64,000 bases of DNA from Hahella sp. CCB-MM4 (GTDB taxonomy: Bacteria > Pseudomonadota > Gammaproteobacteria > Pseudomonadales > Oleiphilaceae). The stretch covers positions 93,372-157,371 of the forward strand of contig NZ_MRYI01000015.1 of NCBI RefSeq assembly GCF_002260525.1, read 5' to 3'. The position numbers and the translations under genes were made by a program. A model generated the notes under the pieces. It did not search any database. It was not told the DNA's origin and was given only the letters and a program-made list of their open reading frames with translations. Positions 7,426-16,897 of the stretch are shown here, piece by piece (position 1 is the stretch's first letter; every line of letters begins with the position of its first letter).

Positions 7426-9858
7426 CTAGTGGGTATTAATCCGATCATTGTTGTCAGAAGATTCACCACCTTTTTTCACCGAACGTTTACCTTTACTGGG
7501 TAAACTATCTTTTGCACTTTCAGCCTGTAATCCTACCTCACCGGCGAGTGCATTTCTCCAAACCTCGTCTATCCATGTGACAGGCAAGATTTCAAGATCG
7601 TTTTTAATATTGTCGGGTATTTCTTTTAAATCCCTGACATTTTCCTGCGGGATGATCACACGTTTTATGCCACCCCGGTGCGCAGCCAGAAGCTTCTCTT
7701 TCAATCCTCCGATTGCCAGGACTTCTCCGCGCAACGTAATTTCACCGGTCATGGCTACATCAGCTCTGACAGGAACATTCGTCAGACTGGAAACCAGAGC
7801 CGTACACATGCCTATCCCGGCGCTAGGGCCATCCTTTGGCGTTGCACCTTCCGGTACATGCACGTGTATATCATTTTTTTCATGAAAATCGGGATTAATT
7901 CCCAGGTTCTGCGCCCGCCCCCTGACAACCGTCAAAGCTGCCTGAATAGATTCCTGCATGACGTCACCAAGAGATCCGGTCTTGACGACCTTACCCTTAC
8001 CGGGAACAGAAGTACACTCAATTGTGAGCAATTCTCCGCCGACCTGAGTCCAGGCCAACCCAGTTACCTGCCCCACCCGATCCTGTTCAGAGGCCTTACC
8101 GTAACTGAACTTGCGTACTCCAAGGTAGTTCTCAAGACGCGAACTTTCAACCTCAATTGTGCCTTTTGAGGAATCTTTTTCCAAAATACTTTCTTTAACC
8201 ACTTTACGGCAGACTTTGGCGATCTCTCTTTCCAGACCACGCACCCCAGCCTCTTTGGTGTAATACCGAATAATCGTGCGCGTTGCATCTTCGCTCAGTT
8301 TCATTTCACCCTTGCGCAAACCATTATTCTTCATTTGCTTGGGTATCAGATACTTCACCGCAATGTTCACTTTCTCGTCTTCGGTATATCCGGGTATACG
8401 AATGATCTCCATCCGATCCATCAATGCCGGCGGTATATTCATTGTATTCGAAGTACAAACGAACATAACCTCAGACAGGTCGTAATCCACTTCTAAATAG
8501 TGATCATTGAATGTGTGATTCTGCTCGGGATCCAACACCTCAAGAAGCGCTGAAGCCGGATCACCACGATGATCCATTCCCATCTTGTCGATCTCATCGA
8601 AAAGAAACAGAGGGTTCTTCACTTCGACTTTGGCGAGCTTCTGAATCAATTTGCCAGGCAGCGATCCAATATAGGTTCTGCGGTGCCCACGAATTTCAGC
8701 CTCATCCCGAACTCCACCCAGAGCCATTCGCACGTATTTACGATTGGTCGCCTTAGCAATTGACTGACCAAGAGATGTCTTACCGACCCCTGGAGGTCCA
8801 ACGAGACACAAGACAGGGCCCTTCATCTTTTTCACACGACTTTGAACTGCCAGATACTCAAGAATGCGGTCTTTCACCTCTTCCAGACCATAATGATCTT
8901 CATTCAAAATTTTTCTCGCGGCCTGCAAGTCATGCTTAACCCTGCTGCGCTTCTTCCAGGGTATGCTGACCATCCAGTCGATATAACTCCGGACCACCGT
9001 CGCCTCTGCAGACATCGGAGACATCATTTTCAGCTTGGACAGCTCTGATTCAGACTTCTTGCGCGCTTCCTCAGGCATTCCCGCCTCTTTGATCTTGCGC
9101 TCAAGCATCTCGACTTCGTTGGCACCCTCTCCCAGGTCGCCCATTTCCTTCTGAATAGCTTTCATTTGCTCATTCAGATAGTACTCACGCTGACTCTTCT
9201 CCATCTGTTTTTTGACGCGCCCACGGATCCGCTGCTCTACCTGGAGAATATCGATTTCGTTCTCCAGACGCTGCATCAACGCTTCAACGCGATCCTTCAC
9301 GTCAACGATTTCGAGCAATTCCTGCTTGGTCTCCAGCTTGAGTTCGAGATGCGCAGAAATTGTGTCCGCGAGCCGTCCCGCCTCAGCAATATTGGCTAAC
9401 GACTCAGACAGCTCACTGGGAATTTTCTTACTTAGCTTGACGTACTGCTCAAATTGAGAGAGTAACGACCGTGCAAGCGCATCAGAAGAGCCTGTAGCTG
9501 TCTCATCTTCTCTGATCGGTGAAATCCGGGCACGATGACAGCCCTCTGTCTCAATATGTTCGATTTTAGCCCGGTAGTTGCCTTCCACGAGCACCTTGAC
9601 GGTCCCATCAGGCAATTTCAGCATCTGCAGGATAGTGGACACTGTACCCACGGTATACATAGCATCCTGCTCAGGATCTTCATCAGCAGGGTCTTTCTGC
9701 GCCACCAGAAGAATTTCTTTACTTGACCCAGTCGCCTGCTCCAGAGCCTCAATTGACTTTGCCCGCCCCACGAACAACGGGATCACCATGTGTGGAAATA
9801 CCACCACGTCCCGAAGCGGTAGCAAGGGGATTTCTGAAATCACAGAAGCTTCTGACAT
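7426..9858 (-). CDS. lon: ATP-dependent protease Lon
   Basis: An 810-residue AAA+ serine protease of the cytoplasm that degrades misfolded and regulatory proteins. The order is: N-terminal substrate-recognition domain (IPLLPLRDVVVFPHMVIPLF), a long coiled-coil region, Walker A (GPPGVGKTSLG), Walker B (LFLFDEIDKMG), and the C-terminal protease domain with catalytic Ser in KDGPSAGIGM and Lys in GGLKEKLLAAHRGG. I chose the ATG at 9856-9858 because GAGG lies 6 bases before it; a start 27 bases further upstream lacks this support. The C-terminus has a Lys/Ser/Asp-rich tail after AGEVG. It sits between clpX and hupB, as is usual. A sigma-32-like promoter lies upstream. Confidence 0.97.
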   Translation of the reverse strand: MSEASVISEIPLLPLRDVVVFPHMVIPLFVGRAKSIEALEQATGSSKEILLVAQKDPADEDPEQDAMYTVGTVSTILQMLKLPDGTVKVLVEGNYRAKIEHIETEGCHRARISPIREDETATGSSDALARSLLSQFEQYVKLSKKIPSELSESLANIAEAGRLADTISAHLELKLETKQELLEIVDVKDRVEALMQRLENEIDILQVEQRIRGRVKKQMEKSQREYYLNEQMKAIQKEMGDLGEGANEVEMLERKIKEAGMPEEARKKSESELSKLKMMSPMSAEATVVRSYIDWMVSIPWKKRSRVKHDLQAARKILNEDHYGLEEVKDRILEYLAVQSRVKKMKGPVLCLVGPPGVGKTSLGQSIAKATNRKYVRMALGGVRDEAEIRGHRRTYIGSLPGKLIQKLAKVEVKNPLFLFDEIDKMGMDHRGDPASALLEVLDPEQNHTFNDHYLEVDYDLSEVMFVCTSNTMNIPPALMDRMEIIRIPGYTEDEKVNIAVKYLIPKQMKNNGLRKGEMKLSEDATRTIIRYYTKEAGVRGLEREIAKVCRKVVKESILEKDSSKGTIEVESSRLENYLGVRKFSYGKASEQDRVGQVTGLAWTQVGGELLTIECTSVPGKGKVVKTGSLGDVMQESIQAALTVVRGRAQNLGINPDFHEKNDIHVHVPEGATPKDGPSAGIGMCTALVSSLTNVPVRADVAMTGEITLRGEVLAIGGLKEKLLAAHRGGIKRVIIPQENVRDLKEIPDNIKNDLEILPVTWIDEVWRNALAGEVGLQAESAKDSLPSKGKRSVKKGGESSDNNDRINTH

Positions 9859-9928
9859 AAAACACCTCAGACTGAATCGACGCACCTAACGTAACGTCTT
9901 TTACCTATACATTCTACTAAACAGCAAC

Positions 9929-9955
9929 ATGGGGACAATGGCCACAAATTACAAA
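9929..9955 (-). promoter_or_regulatory. Candidate heat-shock (sigma-32) promoter of lon
   Basis: On the minus strand CCCCATGT (the -10, CCCCAT at 9929-9934) follows TTTGTA (9950-9955) after 15 bases. The -10 matches the sigma-32 consensus well and the -35 only partly (CTTGAA expected). It lies about 70 bases upstream of lon, a classical heat-shock gene. Confidence 0.45.
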
Positions 9956-9985
9956 TAAAAAATAAAAAAAAGAGGGGCTCAAAAA

Positions 9986-10010
9986 CAAATAAAGGGGCAT
10001 AAGCCCCTTT
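9986..10010 (-). terminator. Rho-independent terminator of clpX
   Basis: A perfect 8-bp stem AAAGGGGC/GCCCCTTT (9991-9998, 10003-10010) with a 4-base loop, followed on the minus strand by ATTTGTTTTTG. It lies 37 bases after the clpX stop. Confidence 0.82.
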
Positions 10011-10046
10011 ATTGATCAGAGATTGATTACAAGACGATCAGACTGA

Positions 10047-11330
10047 TCAATCTTCAGCCGCAGCTTTCGCTTGATCATTATTCTTGTAAATTTTGATGGG
10101 ATCGGACTCGCCGGAGATAACCCCGCCATCGATGACCACTTTACATACGTCACTCTCAGATGGAACATCGTACATGGTCGTCAACAAAACGGATTCCAGA
10201 ATAGAGCGTAGACCTCGCGCACCGGTTTTTCGCTCCATAGCCTTTTTCGCGATAGCCAACAGGGCATCATCACGAAAATCCACTTCTACGCCTTCCATAT
10301 CAAACAGCTTTTCATACTGCTTGGTCAGAGCGTTCTTCGGCTGAGTCAGGATCTGAATCAGTGCATCCTCATCCAACTCATCCAGAGTCGCAATCACAGG
10401 CAATCGACCAACGAACTCAGGAATCAGACCAAACCTGATCAAATCCTCAGTTTCCACGTCTTTCAGCGTCTCGCCTACTGATTTGGAACTGATCTGACTC
10501 TTCACCACCGCTGAGAAGCCAATACTGCCCTTCTCGGATCTGTCGCGAATAATCTTTTCCAGACCGGCAAAAGCACCGCCACAGATAAACAGGATATTAC
10601 TGGTATCTACCTGCAAAAACTCCTGCTGTGGATGCTTCCGGCCACCTTGAGGCGGAACAGACGCAACCGTCCCTTCAATCAGCTTCAACAGCGCCTGCTG
10701 GACACCTTCACCAGAAACATCACGGGTGATGGATGGGTTGTCCGACTTGCGCGAAATCTTATCGATCTCATCGATATAGACAATACCACGCTGGGCTTTC
10801 TCTACATCGTAGTCACACTTCTGCAACAGTTTTTGAATAATATTCTCAACGTCCTCACCGACGTAACCGGCTTCAGTCAGCGTTGTTGCGTCAGCAATCG
10901 TGAACGGTACATTCAACAGCCTTGCAAGCGTTTCCGCCAGCAAAGTCTTACCACTACCTGTAGGACCAATAAGCAGGATATTACTTTTACCCAGCTCAAC
11001 ATCGCCCTTCTTGTCTTCATAACGAAGACGTTTGTAATGGTTATAAACAGCCACAGCCAACGCCAGTTTGGCCCTGGCCTGCCCGATTACATATTCGTCC
11101 AGCGTCTCTTTGATTTCGTGTGGCGTAGGTAGACGATCACTGCTGTCAGTCGTTGTTGCTTCCTGAATTTCCTCGCGAATGATGTCATTACACAAATCCA
11201 CACACTCATCGCAGATAAAGACGGAAGGCCCTGCTATCAGCTTGCGAACTTCGTGTTGGCTTTTACCGCAAAAGGAGCAGTACAACAGCTTGCCGCCATC
11301 TTCCCCTTTTCCGTTTCTGTCATCAGCCAT
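10047..11330 (-). CDS. clpX: ATP-dependent unfoldase ClpX
   Basis: A 427-residue AAA+ subunit that unfolds tagged proteins and feeds them to ClpP. The N-terminal zinc domain has Cys18, Cys21, Cys40 and Cys43 (YCSFCGK, FICDEC). Walker A is GPTGSGKT and Walker B is VYIDEID. The ClpP-docking loop IGF is present in GSIGFSAVV, and the sensor-2 region is GARGLRSI. The length matches E. coli ClpX (424). It lies 72 bases downstream of clpP and is probably co-transcribed. A strong hairpin terminator after it separates it from lon. Confidence 0.97.
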   Translation of the reverse strand: MADDRNGKGEDGGKLLYCSFCGKSQHEVRKLIAGPSVFICDECVDLCNDIIREEIQEATTTDSSDRLPTPHEIKETLDEYVIGQARAKLALAVAVYNHYKRLRYEDKKGDVELGKSNILLIGPTGSGKTLLAETLARLLNVPFTIADATTLTEAGYVGEDVENIIQKLLQKCDYDVEKAQRGIVYIDEIDKISRKSDNPSITRDVSGEGVQQALLKLIEGTVASVPPQGGRKHPQQEFLQVDTSNILFICGGAFAGLEKIIRDRSEKGSIGFSAVVKSQISSKSVGETLKDVETEDLIRFGLIPEFVGRLPVIATLDELDEDALIQILTQPKNALTKQYEKLFDMEGVEVDFRDDALLAIAKKAMERKTGARGLRSILESVLLTTMYDVPSESDVCKVVIDGGVISGESDPIKIYKNNDQAKAAAED

Positions 11331-11402
11331 TAAATTACCCCTAAATTCGTTTCGTCAGGTCTGAAAAACCTCTCGGCTTATCTATACCACAACTCTCAAA
11401 AC

Positions 11403-12056
11403 CTAACCAGTTACACGTTTATCCAACACGTCATCAATCAAGCCATACGCTTTTGCCGCGTTGGCGTCCATGAAGTTATCTCGATCAGTGTCTTTACCAA
11501 TTTTTTCAATGGTTTGACCTGTATGATTCGCCAGAATCGTGTTCAGGCGCTCACGCAAGGTCAAAATTTCTTTGGCATGGATTTCGATATCAGAAGCCTG
11601 GCCCTGTAATCCACCAAGCAGCGGCTGGTGAATCATGACCCGGGAATGAGGCAGACAATAACGTTTGTTTGCTGCTCCACCGGCCAACAACAAAGCCCCC
11701 ATACTTGCGGCCTGACCGATACACATAGTAGAAACGTCCGGCTTAATAAACTGCATGGTGTCATATATTGACAATCCAGCCGTCACAGAACCACCGGGCG
11801 AGTTGATATACAGATGAATATCCTTGTCCGGGTTCTCAGACTCAAGGAACAATAACTGCGCAACCACGAGGTTAGCCATATGGTCTTCCACAGGACCCAC
11901 CAGAAAAATGATCCGTTCCTTTAACAAACGAGAGTAAATATCGTAAGAACGCTCACCTCGGGCAGTTTGCTCAACAACCATTGGAACTAGAGCATTTGCC
12001 ACTTCCAAATTCTTTTTCATTTCAGTACTGGCATCACGGACCATAGTCTCAAACAT
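11403..12056 (-). CDS. clpP: ATP-dependent Clp protease proteolytic subunit
   Basis: A 217-residue serine peptidase that forms the double-ring chamber of ClpXP. The active site is visible: Ser118 in GQAASMGA, His143 in SRVMIHQP, and the Asp in the DTDRDNF segment. The mature N-terminus would start at ALVPMVVEQ, as in E. coli, so the first 21 or so residues are a processed leader. There are Met codons at 1, 5 and 13. GGAG lies almost on top of the first, so the exact start is uncertain. A complete intrinsic-terminator hairpin lies just 17 bases upstream, between tig and clpP, which suggests that clpP is uncoupled from tig or attenuated. Confidence 0.96.
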   Translation of the reverse strand: MFETMVRDASTEMKKNLEVANALVPMVVEQTARGERSYDIYSRLLKERIIFLVGPVEDHMANLVVAQLLFLESENPDKDIHLYINSPGGSVTAGLSIYDTMQFIKPDVSTMCIGQAASMGALLLAGGAANKRYCLPHSRVMIHQPLLGGLQGQASDIEIHAKEILTLRERLNTILANHTGQTIEKIGKDTDRDNFMDANAAKAYGLIDDVLDKRVTG

Positions 12057-12072
12057 TCTCCATCAACGGTAT

Positions 12073-12101
12073 AAAAAGAAACAGCCGGTAATACCGGCTG
12101 T
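12073..12101 (-). terminator. Intrinsic terminator or attenuator between tig and clpP
   Basis: On the minus strand ACAGCCGG and CCGGCTGT form a perfect stem extendable to 10 bp (12081-12101), followed by TTTCTTTTTAT. It lies 51 bases after the tig stop and 17 bases before the clpP start. Confidence 0.75.
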
Positions 12102-12152
12102 CTATCAGTCTAGCTTAGTTTTAAGCCCTTCTCAGCTTAAACCTGCGATTAT

Positions 12153-13487
12153 TTATTCGCTATCTGACTCGTTTTCTTCAGCCGTTGAAGCTGCAGCCGG
12201 TTTTACCGCATCATCGTAAGATACGTTTTTGGCATCCACTTTGGCTTTGCCCAGAACATAGTCAACTACGACATCTTCCAGCACAACAGACTCAATCTGA
12301 GCTTTCTGTTCTGCATTATTCATATACCAGTTAACAACCTGCTCAGGCTCCTGGTAGCTGGCCGCCATTTCGCGAATCTTCTCTTCGATCTGCTCATCAG
12401 AGGCTTTCAGCTCCTGATCCTTCACGATTTGCGCAAAGATAAGACCTGTTTTTACACGCTTCTCAGCCTGATCTTTGAACAGCTCATCAGGCAGCTGGGA
12501 TGGGTCCATCTGACCACCGCCAAAACGCTGAACTGCGTCCTGCTTCATTTTCTGCACTTCTGACTGAATCAAGGCAGAAGGCACACCCACTTCCTGCAGG
12601 CCGATCAACTGATCTACGATCTGCTGCTTAACCTTGTTGGCAACTGCGAATTTGGCCTCACGCTCCATGTTCTTCTTCAGCTCTGCACGGAAAGCATCCA
12701 TTCCGCCTTCCTGCACGCCATATTGCGCGAAGAACTCTTCGTTAACTTCGGGAAGCTTTGGTGATTCCACTTTCTTCACGGTTACCGCAAATTCAGTAGC
12801 CTTTCCTTTCAGGTTTTCGGCATGGTAGTCCTCAGGGAAGGTCAATTGAAGAGTCTTCTCTTCACCAGCCTTAACTCCAGCCAGACCTTCTTCAAACCCA
12901 GGAATCATTCGTCCTGCGCCGATCTGAATGGAAGCGTCTTCAGCGCTACCACCTTCGAACGCTTCGCCGTCCAACATCCCTTTGTAGTCCACAGTCAGAC
13001 GATCGCCTTCTTCAGCAGCACCGTCTTTTTCTTCCCAGGACTGGGACTGCTTGCGCAGCATTTCAATCATGTTGTCGATATCAGCATCAACAACTTCGGT
13101 TTCTTCCTTAGTCAGGGACAATGACCCCAGGTCACCTACACTGATTTCGGGATAAACCTCAAATACAGCAGTAAATTCAAGATCCTTACCGGATTCCAAT
13201 TGCTGAGGCTCAAATTTCGGATAGCCCGCAGGGTTCAGTTTTTCCTGCTGCAGCGCATCAATATATGCGTCTCGCATGACTTCACCGATAACTTCCTGAC
13301 GCACCCCTTCGCCATAGCGACGACGAACAACACTCAAAGGAACCTTACCTGGGCGGAATCCGTTCATACGCACAGTCTGAGCGGTTTTCTGCAAACGCTT
13401 TTCAACTTCAGAATCAACTTTTGAAGCTGGGACGCCGATAGTCATTCGACGTTCAATTGGGGAAGTGGTTTCAACAGAAACTTGCAT
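12153..13487 (-). CDS. tig: Trigger factor
   Basis: A 444-residue ribosome-bound chaperone with peptidyl-prolyl isomerase activity. It has the ribosome-binding signature GFRPGKVPLSVVRRRYG in the N-terminal domain (about residues 43-60), an FKBP-type domain in the middle (EGDRLTVDYKGMLDG, about 160-240), and a long helical C-terminal domain with an acidic tail (ENESDSE). The length is as usual (E. coli 432). It is the first protein gene after the four-tRNA operon and is followed by clpP and clpX, the standard order. It shields nascent chains and hands clients to the other chaperones. Confidence 0.97.
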   Translation of the reverse strand: MQVSVETTSPIERRMTIGVPASKVDSEVEKRLQKTAQTVRMNGFRPGKVPLSVVRRRYGEGVRQEVIGEVMRDAYIDALQQEKLNPAGYPKFEPQQLESGKDLEFTAVFEVYPEISVGDLGSLSLTKEETEVVDADIDNMIEMLRKQSQSWEEKDGAAEEGDRLTVDYKGMLDGEAFEGGSAEDASIQIGAGRMIPGFEEGLAGVKAGEEKTLQLTFPEDYHAENLKGKATEFAVTVKKVESPKLPEVNEEFFAQYGVQEGGMDAFRAELKKNMEREAKFAVANKVKQQIVDQLIGLQEVGVPSALIQSEVQKMKQDAVQRFGGGQMDPSQLPDELFKDQAEKRVKTGLIFAQIVKDQELKASDEQIEEKIREMAASYQEPEQVVNWYMNNAEQKAQIESVVLEDVVVDYVLGKAKVDAKNVSYDDAVKPAAASTAEENESDSE

Positions 13488-13601
13488 GAATAATCCTCGG
13501 TTCTGACACGCAACTTAAAAAAAGAGGACGCAAATATTACGTAGCGTTGGCCTCGTGCGCAAGAGATGGGAACAAAAAAGGAAATTGAATCGATGAAAAG
13601 A

Positions 13602-13686
<85 letters not shown>

Positions 13687-13761
13687 ACTTTATTAAGACC
13701 TTAATATCCTCTTTAAGATATTTGTCTTATTTTTCAACTTACTAGACCAGCAAGTTGAAAA

Positions 13762-13838
13762 TGGGGTGGACGAAGGGGATCGAACCCTCGACCGCAGGAA
13801 TCACAATCCTGAGCTCTACCAACTGAGCTACGCCCACC
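13762..13838 (-). tRNA. tRNA-His (GTG)
   Basis: A 77-base tRNA with the extra 5' G (G-1) expected of tRNA-His opposite C73, anticodon GTG in GATTGTGATTC, T-loop GTTCGATCC and encoded CCA. Confidence 0.97.
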
Positions 13839-13984
13839 ACAATATTTATGCGACGACAGCTGCATATTATAGCTATATACTCTTAGGTCTCCACCTTAGA
13901 AATCAGCATCACCTTACAGCAACACTCATACAGCTCTACAACTTATCAATCACACACTTTCACCAGAAGACCCAAAAGATCAAA

Positions 13985-14061
13985 TGGCGCGCCCGGCAGG
14001 ACTCGAACCTGCAACCCTCGGCTTAGAAGGCCGATGCTCTATCCGGTTGAGCTACGAGCGC
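13985..14061 (-). tRNA. tRNA-Arg (TCT)
   Basis: A 77-base tRNA with acceptor GCGCTCG pairing CGGGCGC, anticodon TCT in CCTTCTAAG, T-loop GTTCGAGTC, discriminator G and encoded CCA. Confidence 0.97.
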
Positions 14062-14128
14062 TCTTCAGACTTCTGCGACATCGACCACCACTTCTCCATC
14101 TTCTCATAACTCAAAAAGACAACAAAAG

Positions 14129-14205
14129 TGGTCGGGGTAGAGAGATTCGAACTCCCGACATCCTGCTCCCAAAGCAGGCGCGCTACCAGACTGCGCTATA
14201 CCCCG
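14129..14205 (-). tRNA. tRNA-Pro (TGG)
   Basis: A 77-base tRNA with acceptor CGGGGTA pairing TACCCCG, anticodon TGG in CTTTGGGAG, T-loop GTTCGAATC and encoded CCA. It is the first gene of the tRNA operon, about 35 bases after the predicted transcription start. Confidence 0.97.
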
Positions 14206-14245
14206 CCTTATCGAAACCAGGAGTCTCTAGCGAAAGCTGGCGCGA

Positions 14246-14274
14246 ATAATACCCGCGGTTTTTGGAGGCGTCAA
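14246..14274 (-). promoter_or_regulatory. Promoter of the tRNA Pro-Arg-His-Leu operon
   Basis: On the minus strand TTGACG (14269-14274) and TATTAT (14246-14251) are 17 bases apart. The -10 is followed by TCGCGCC, a GC-rich discriminator typical of stringently controlled stable-RNA promoters. Confidence 0.8.
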
Positions 14275-14329
14275 CCACATTTCTGGAAATTGTTTAGTTA
14301 ACCGTTCCACACCGTTTATCAGCTATAGA

Positions 14330-14357
14330 TTGAGACTTACTTCAATTTAAGTAAAAT
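14330..14357 (+). promoter_or_regulatory. Candidate sigma-70 promoter of folD
   Basis: TTGAGA (14330-14335) and TAAAAT (14352-14357) are 16 bases apart. It would give a leader of about 170 bases before folD. Confidence 0.6.
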
Positions 14358-14535
14358 ATGCGCCCTCGTTTTCAATTGTTATTAACGGGACAGGTTTCAG
14401 CCTGATATCAGCGACCACATTTTTATCTGGAGATGCCGGTCAACGCATAACAGGCACCAACGGGAACAACACCAAACTGTTCCCGACAAAAGGGACTTAA
14501 GGCCTTCCCCCTTCCACATACAGGCTTCTACTATT

Positions 14536-15396
14536 ATGACGACCGCAAAGATCATTGACGGCAAACAAGTCGCAGCAGATGTCCGCAAACATGTCTCCCT
14601 GGGCGTACAAAAACGAATTCAGCAAGGACTCAGACCTCCCGGACTGGCAGTGATTCTGGTTGGCAACGATCCCGCATCAGAGGTTTATGTAAAGAACAAA
14701 ACCAAGGCCTGTGAAGAAGTAGGCTTTCATTCGGTTAAACACAATCTCAGCAGCAGCACATCCCAGGACGAACTACTGGCACTCATAGAGGAACTCAACC
14801 AAGACGACAGTGTTGATGGCATCCTGGTACAGCTCCCCTTACCCTCCCATATAGATGCAGAGTCAATTCTGGAGGAAATTCGTCCGGATAAGGATGTTGA
14901 TGGCTTTCACCCATACAACATTGGACGCTTGGTTCAGAGAATGCCTCTTCTTAGGCCATGCACTCCCAAAGGCATCATGACCCTTTTGAACACAACAGGC
15001 ATTGAGCTTCGCGGAAAAGAGGCGGTCGTTGTAGGCGCTTCCAATATCGTGGGCAGGCCCATGGCCATGGAGCTACTACTGGCCGGATGCACTGTCACCA
15101 TCACCCATCGCTTCACTCTTAACCTGCCTGAAAAAGTCAAAAATGCAGATATAGTCGTCGTAGCTGCCGGCAAGCCGGCCCTGGTTAAGGGCGAGTGGAT
15201 AAAGTCCGGCGCTGTAGTCATTGATGTCGGCATCAACCGCCTTCAGAGCGGTAACCTGGTGGGAGATGTGGAATTTGAAGAGGCGGCAAAAAGAGCCGGC
15301 TGGATAACTCCCGTACCAGGAGGAGTTGGCCCAATGACTGTTGCCACCTTAATGGAAAATACGCTTTACGCAGCTAATCACTTACACAAGAGCTAA
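14536..15396 (+). CDS. folD: Bifunctional methylenetetrahydrofolate dehydrogenase/cyclohydrolase
   Basis: A 286-residue cytoplasmic enzyme that interconverts methylene-, methenyl- and formyl-tetrahydrofolate, supplying one-carbon units for purines and formyl-Met. Motifs seen: the catalytic Lys in [28 protein letters not shown], the PCTPKGIM loop, the NADP-binding [17 protein letters not shown], and the C-terminal [18 protein letters not shown]. The length equals E. coli FolD (288). It is transcribed away from the tRNA operon and toward cysS. The ribosome site is weak. The long leader may carry structure, but I recognise no known regulatory RNA. Confidence 0.97.
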   Translation: MTTAKIIDGKQVAADVRKHVSLGVQKRIQQGLRPPGLAVILVGNDPASEVYVKNKTKACEEVGFHSVKHNLSSSTSQDELLALIEELNQDDSVDGILVQLPLPSHIDAESILEEIRPDKDVDGFHPYNIGRLVQRMPLLRPCTPKGIMTLLNTTGIELRGKEAVVVGASNIVGRPMAMELLLAGCTVTITHRFTLNLPEKVKNADIVVVAAGKPALVKGEWIKSGAVVIDVGINRLQSGNLVGDVEFEEAAKRAGWITPVPGGVGPMTVATLMENTLYAANHLHKS

Positions 15397-15432
15397 TATC
15401 AGGCTTCCATGCCAACTATCCCTGGCAGAGGA

Positions 15433-16842
15433 TTAGCCTCTCTGCCAGGTCGTCCCTTCTCTGGAGTCATTTAAAACCACGCCTTTGGACTTGAGCTCAT
15501 CCCTGATACGATCTGATTCTGCCCAATCCTTATCCTGCCGCGCCTGATTTCTGAGAGCGATCATTGCCTCAATGTCGGCAACAGATAACTCACCTTCAAC
15601 CTCGCCCTGCAGAAAAGCATCCGGGTTTTCCTGCAATATTCCCAGAACACTGCCCAGCTCGACTAGAGCACTCGCCAAGACCGTTTCTTTTTTCCCAGAA
15701 GCTTCGGACCCGCTGCGCTTAGCCAGATTAATTTCCCTGGCCAGCTCGAACAATACGGCAACAGCGCCCGCTGTATTGAAGTCATCATCCATCGCCTCAT
15801 TGAAGCGTGCAAAATATTCCTGCACATCAGGCAACTCAGCCACAGACCCACCCGACAACTCCACACCTCTCAGCGAGGTATAAAGCCTTTCGAGCGCTTT
15901 TTCAGCTTCAGCCAATGCATCAGTAGAGTAATCGATAGCACTGCGATAGTGACTGGAAACGATAAAATAACGCACCACCTCGGCCGGATACTTTTCGAGT
16001 ATTTCCCGAATGGTGAAAAAATTACCCAAAGACTTGGACATCTTTTCCTTATTTACCCTTACAGCCCCAGCGTGCATCCAGTAATTCACATACTGGCATC
16101 CGGTTGCAGCCTCAGACTGGGCAATCTCGTTCTCGTGATGGGGGAACTTGAGATCCGGCCCCCCACCATGAATATCAAATGAATCCCCAAGGCAGTTGGT
16201 AGACATAGCCGAACATTCTATATGCCAACCCGGACGTCCAGCCCCCCATGGAGAGTCCCAGCTCAATTCCCCTGGTTTGGCAGATTTCCACAACACAAAG
16301 TCGAAGGGGTTACGCTTATTTTCGTCAACCTCGACCCGAGCCCCCTCCTGCTGCTCATCGAGCTTTCTTTTGCTCAACTTGCCGTAGTCCGCAAACTTGT
16401 CCACCGCATAGTAAACATCACCATTCGGCGCATGATAGGCATAACCCTTGTCACACAGAGTCGCCGTCATATCAATAATTTCTTTGATATGCCCCGTAGC
16501 TCTCGGCTCAATATCAGGGCGCAGAACCGAAAGTGCAGCCTCATCTTCATGCATTGCCTTGATGAAACGCTCGGTCAGCTCTTCAACCGGCTCGCCATTT
16601 TCAGCAGCCCTGGCAATGATCTTGTCATCCACATCAGTAATGTTGCGCACATAGGTCACTTCATACCCCTGTGCACGCAAATAGCGGGTAATAACATCGA
16701 AGGCCACCAATACTCTGGCATGCCCGAGATGACAGTAATCATATACAGTCATACCACAGACATACATTTTCACCTTCTTTTCCTCTTTGGGGACAAACGT
16801 CTCTTTCTGCCCACTCAAAGAGTTAAACACTTTCAAAGCCAT
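15433..16842 (-). CDS. cysS: Cysteinyl-tRNA synthetase
   Basis: A 469-residue class I aminoacyl-tRNA synthetase that charges tRNA-Cys in the cytoplasm. It carries the HIGH-type motif HLGHAR, preceded by the zinc Cys of [12 protein letters not shown], further zinc ligands in WHIECSAMS and HHENE, and the KMSKS motif in [11 protein letters not shown]. The C-terminal helical anticodon-binding domain ends normally ([10 protein letters not shown]). The length is as in E. coli (461). It lies 55 bases downstream of glnS and is probably in one transcript. A 9-bp inverted repeat (15421-15429/15441-15449) overlaps its stop, between it and the convergent folD. Confidence 0.97.
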   Translation of the reverse strand: MALKVFNSLSGQKETFVPKEEKKVKMYVCGMTVYDYCHLGHARVLVAFDVITRYLRAQGYEVTYVRNITDVDDKIIARAAENGEPVEELTERFIKAMHEDEAALSVLRPDIEPRATGHIKEIIDMTATLCDKGYAYHAPNGDVYYAVDKFADYGKLSKRKLDEQQEGARVEVDENKRNPFDFVLWKSAKPGELSWDSPWGAGRPGWHIECSAMSTNCLGDSFDIHGGGPDLKFPHHENEIAQSEAATGCQYVNYWMHAGAVRVNKEKMSKSLGNFFTIREILEKYPAEVVRYFIVSSHYRSAIDYSTDALAEAEKALERLYTSLRGVELSGGSVAELPDVQEYFARFNEAMDDDFNTAGAVAVLFELAREINLAKRSGSEASGKKETVLASALVELGSVLGILQENPDAFLQGEVEGELSVADIEAMIALRNQARQDKDWAESDRIRDELKSKGVVLNDSREGTTWQRG

Positions 16843-16897
16843 ATTATTGCCCTTTTCCGGCAGCCTTTATCCAAGACTATCAAAGACTGCCCTTAAC

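Larger units (their letters stand above)
14206..14535. other. Divergent intergenic region between tRNA-Pro and folD
   Basis: This 330-base gap holds the tRNA operon promoter on the minus strand and the candidate folD promoter on the plus strand, back to back about 55 bases apart. The remaining 170 or so bases form the folD leader, with a 7-bp hairpin CGGGAAC/GTTCCCG around 14460-14485. I see no protein gene or known riboswitch in it. Confidence 0.7.

Noticed and set aside
14360..14535. folD leader as a known folate or purine riboswitch
   Set aside because: No match to any riboswitch core that I can recognise.
15421..15449. Inverted repeat at the cysS stop as an intrinsic terminator
   Set aside because: The stem is good but there is no T run on either strand, so I mention it only in the cysS entry.
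16222..16896. 224-codon open frame opposite cysS
   Set aside because: It lies wholly antisense to a clear cysteinyl-tRNA synthetase and encodes no recognisable motif; it is a shadow of the real gene.
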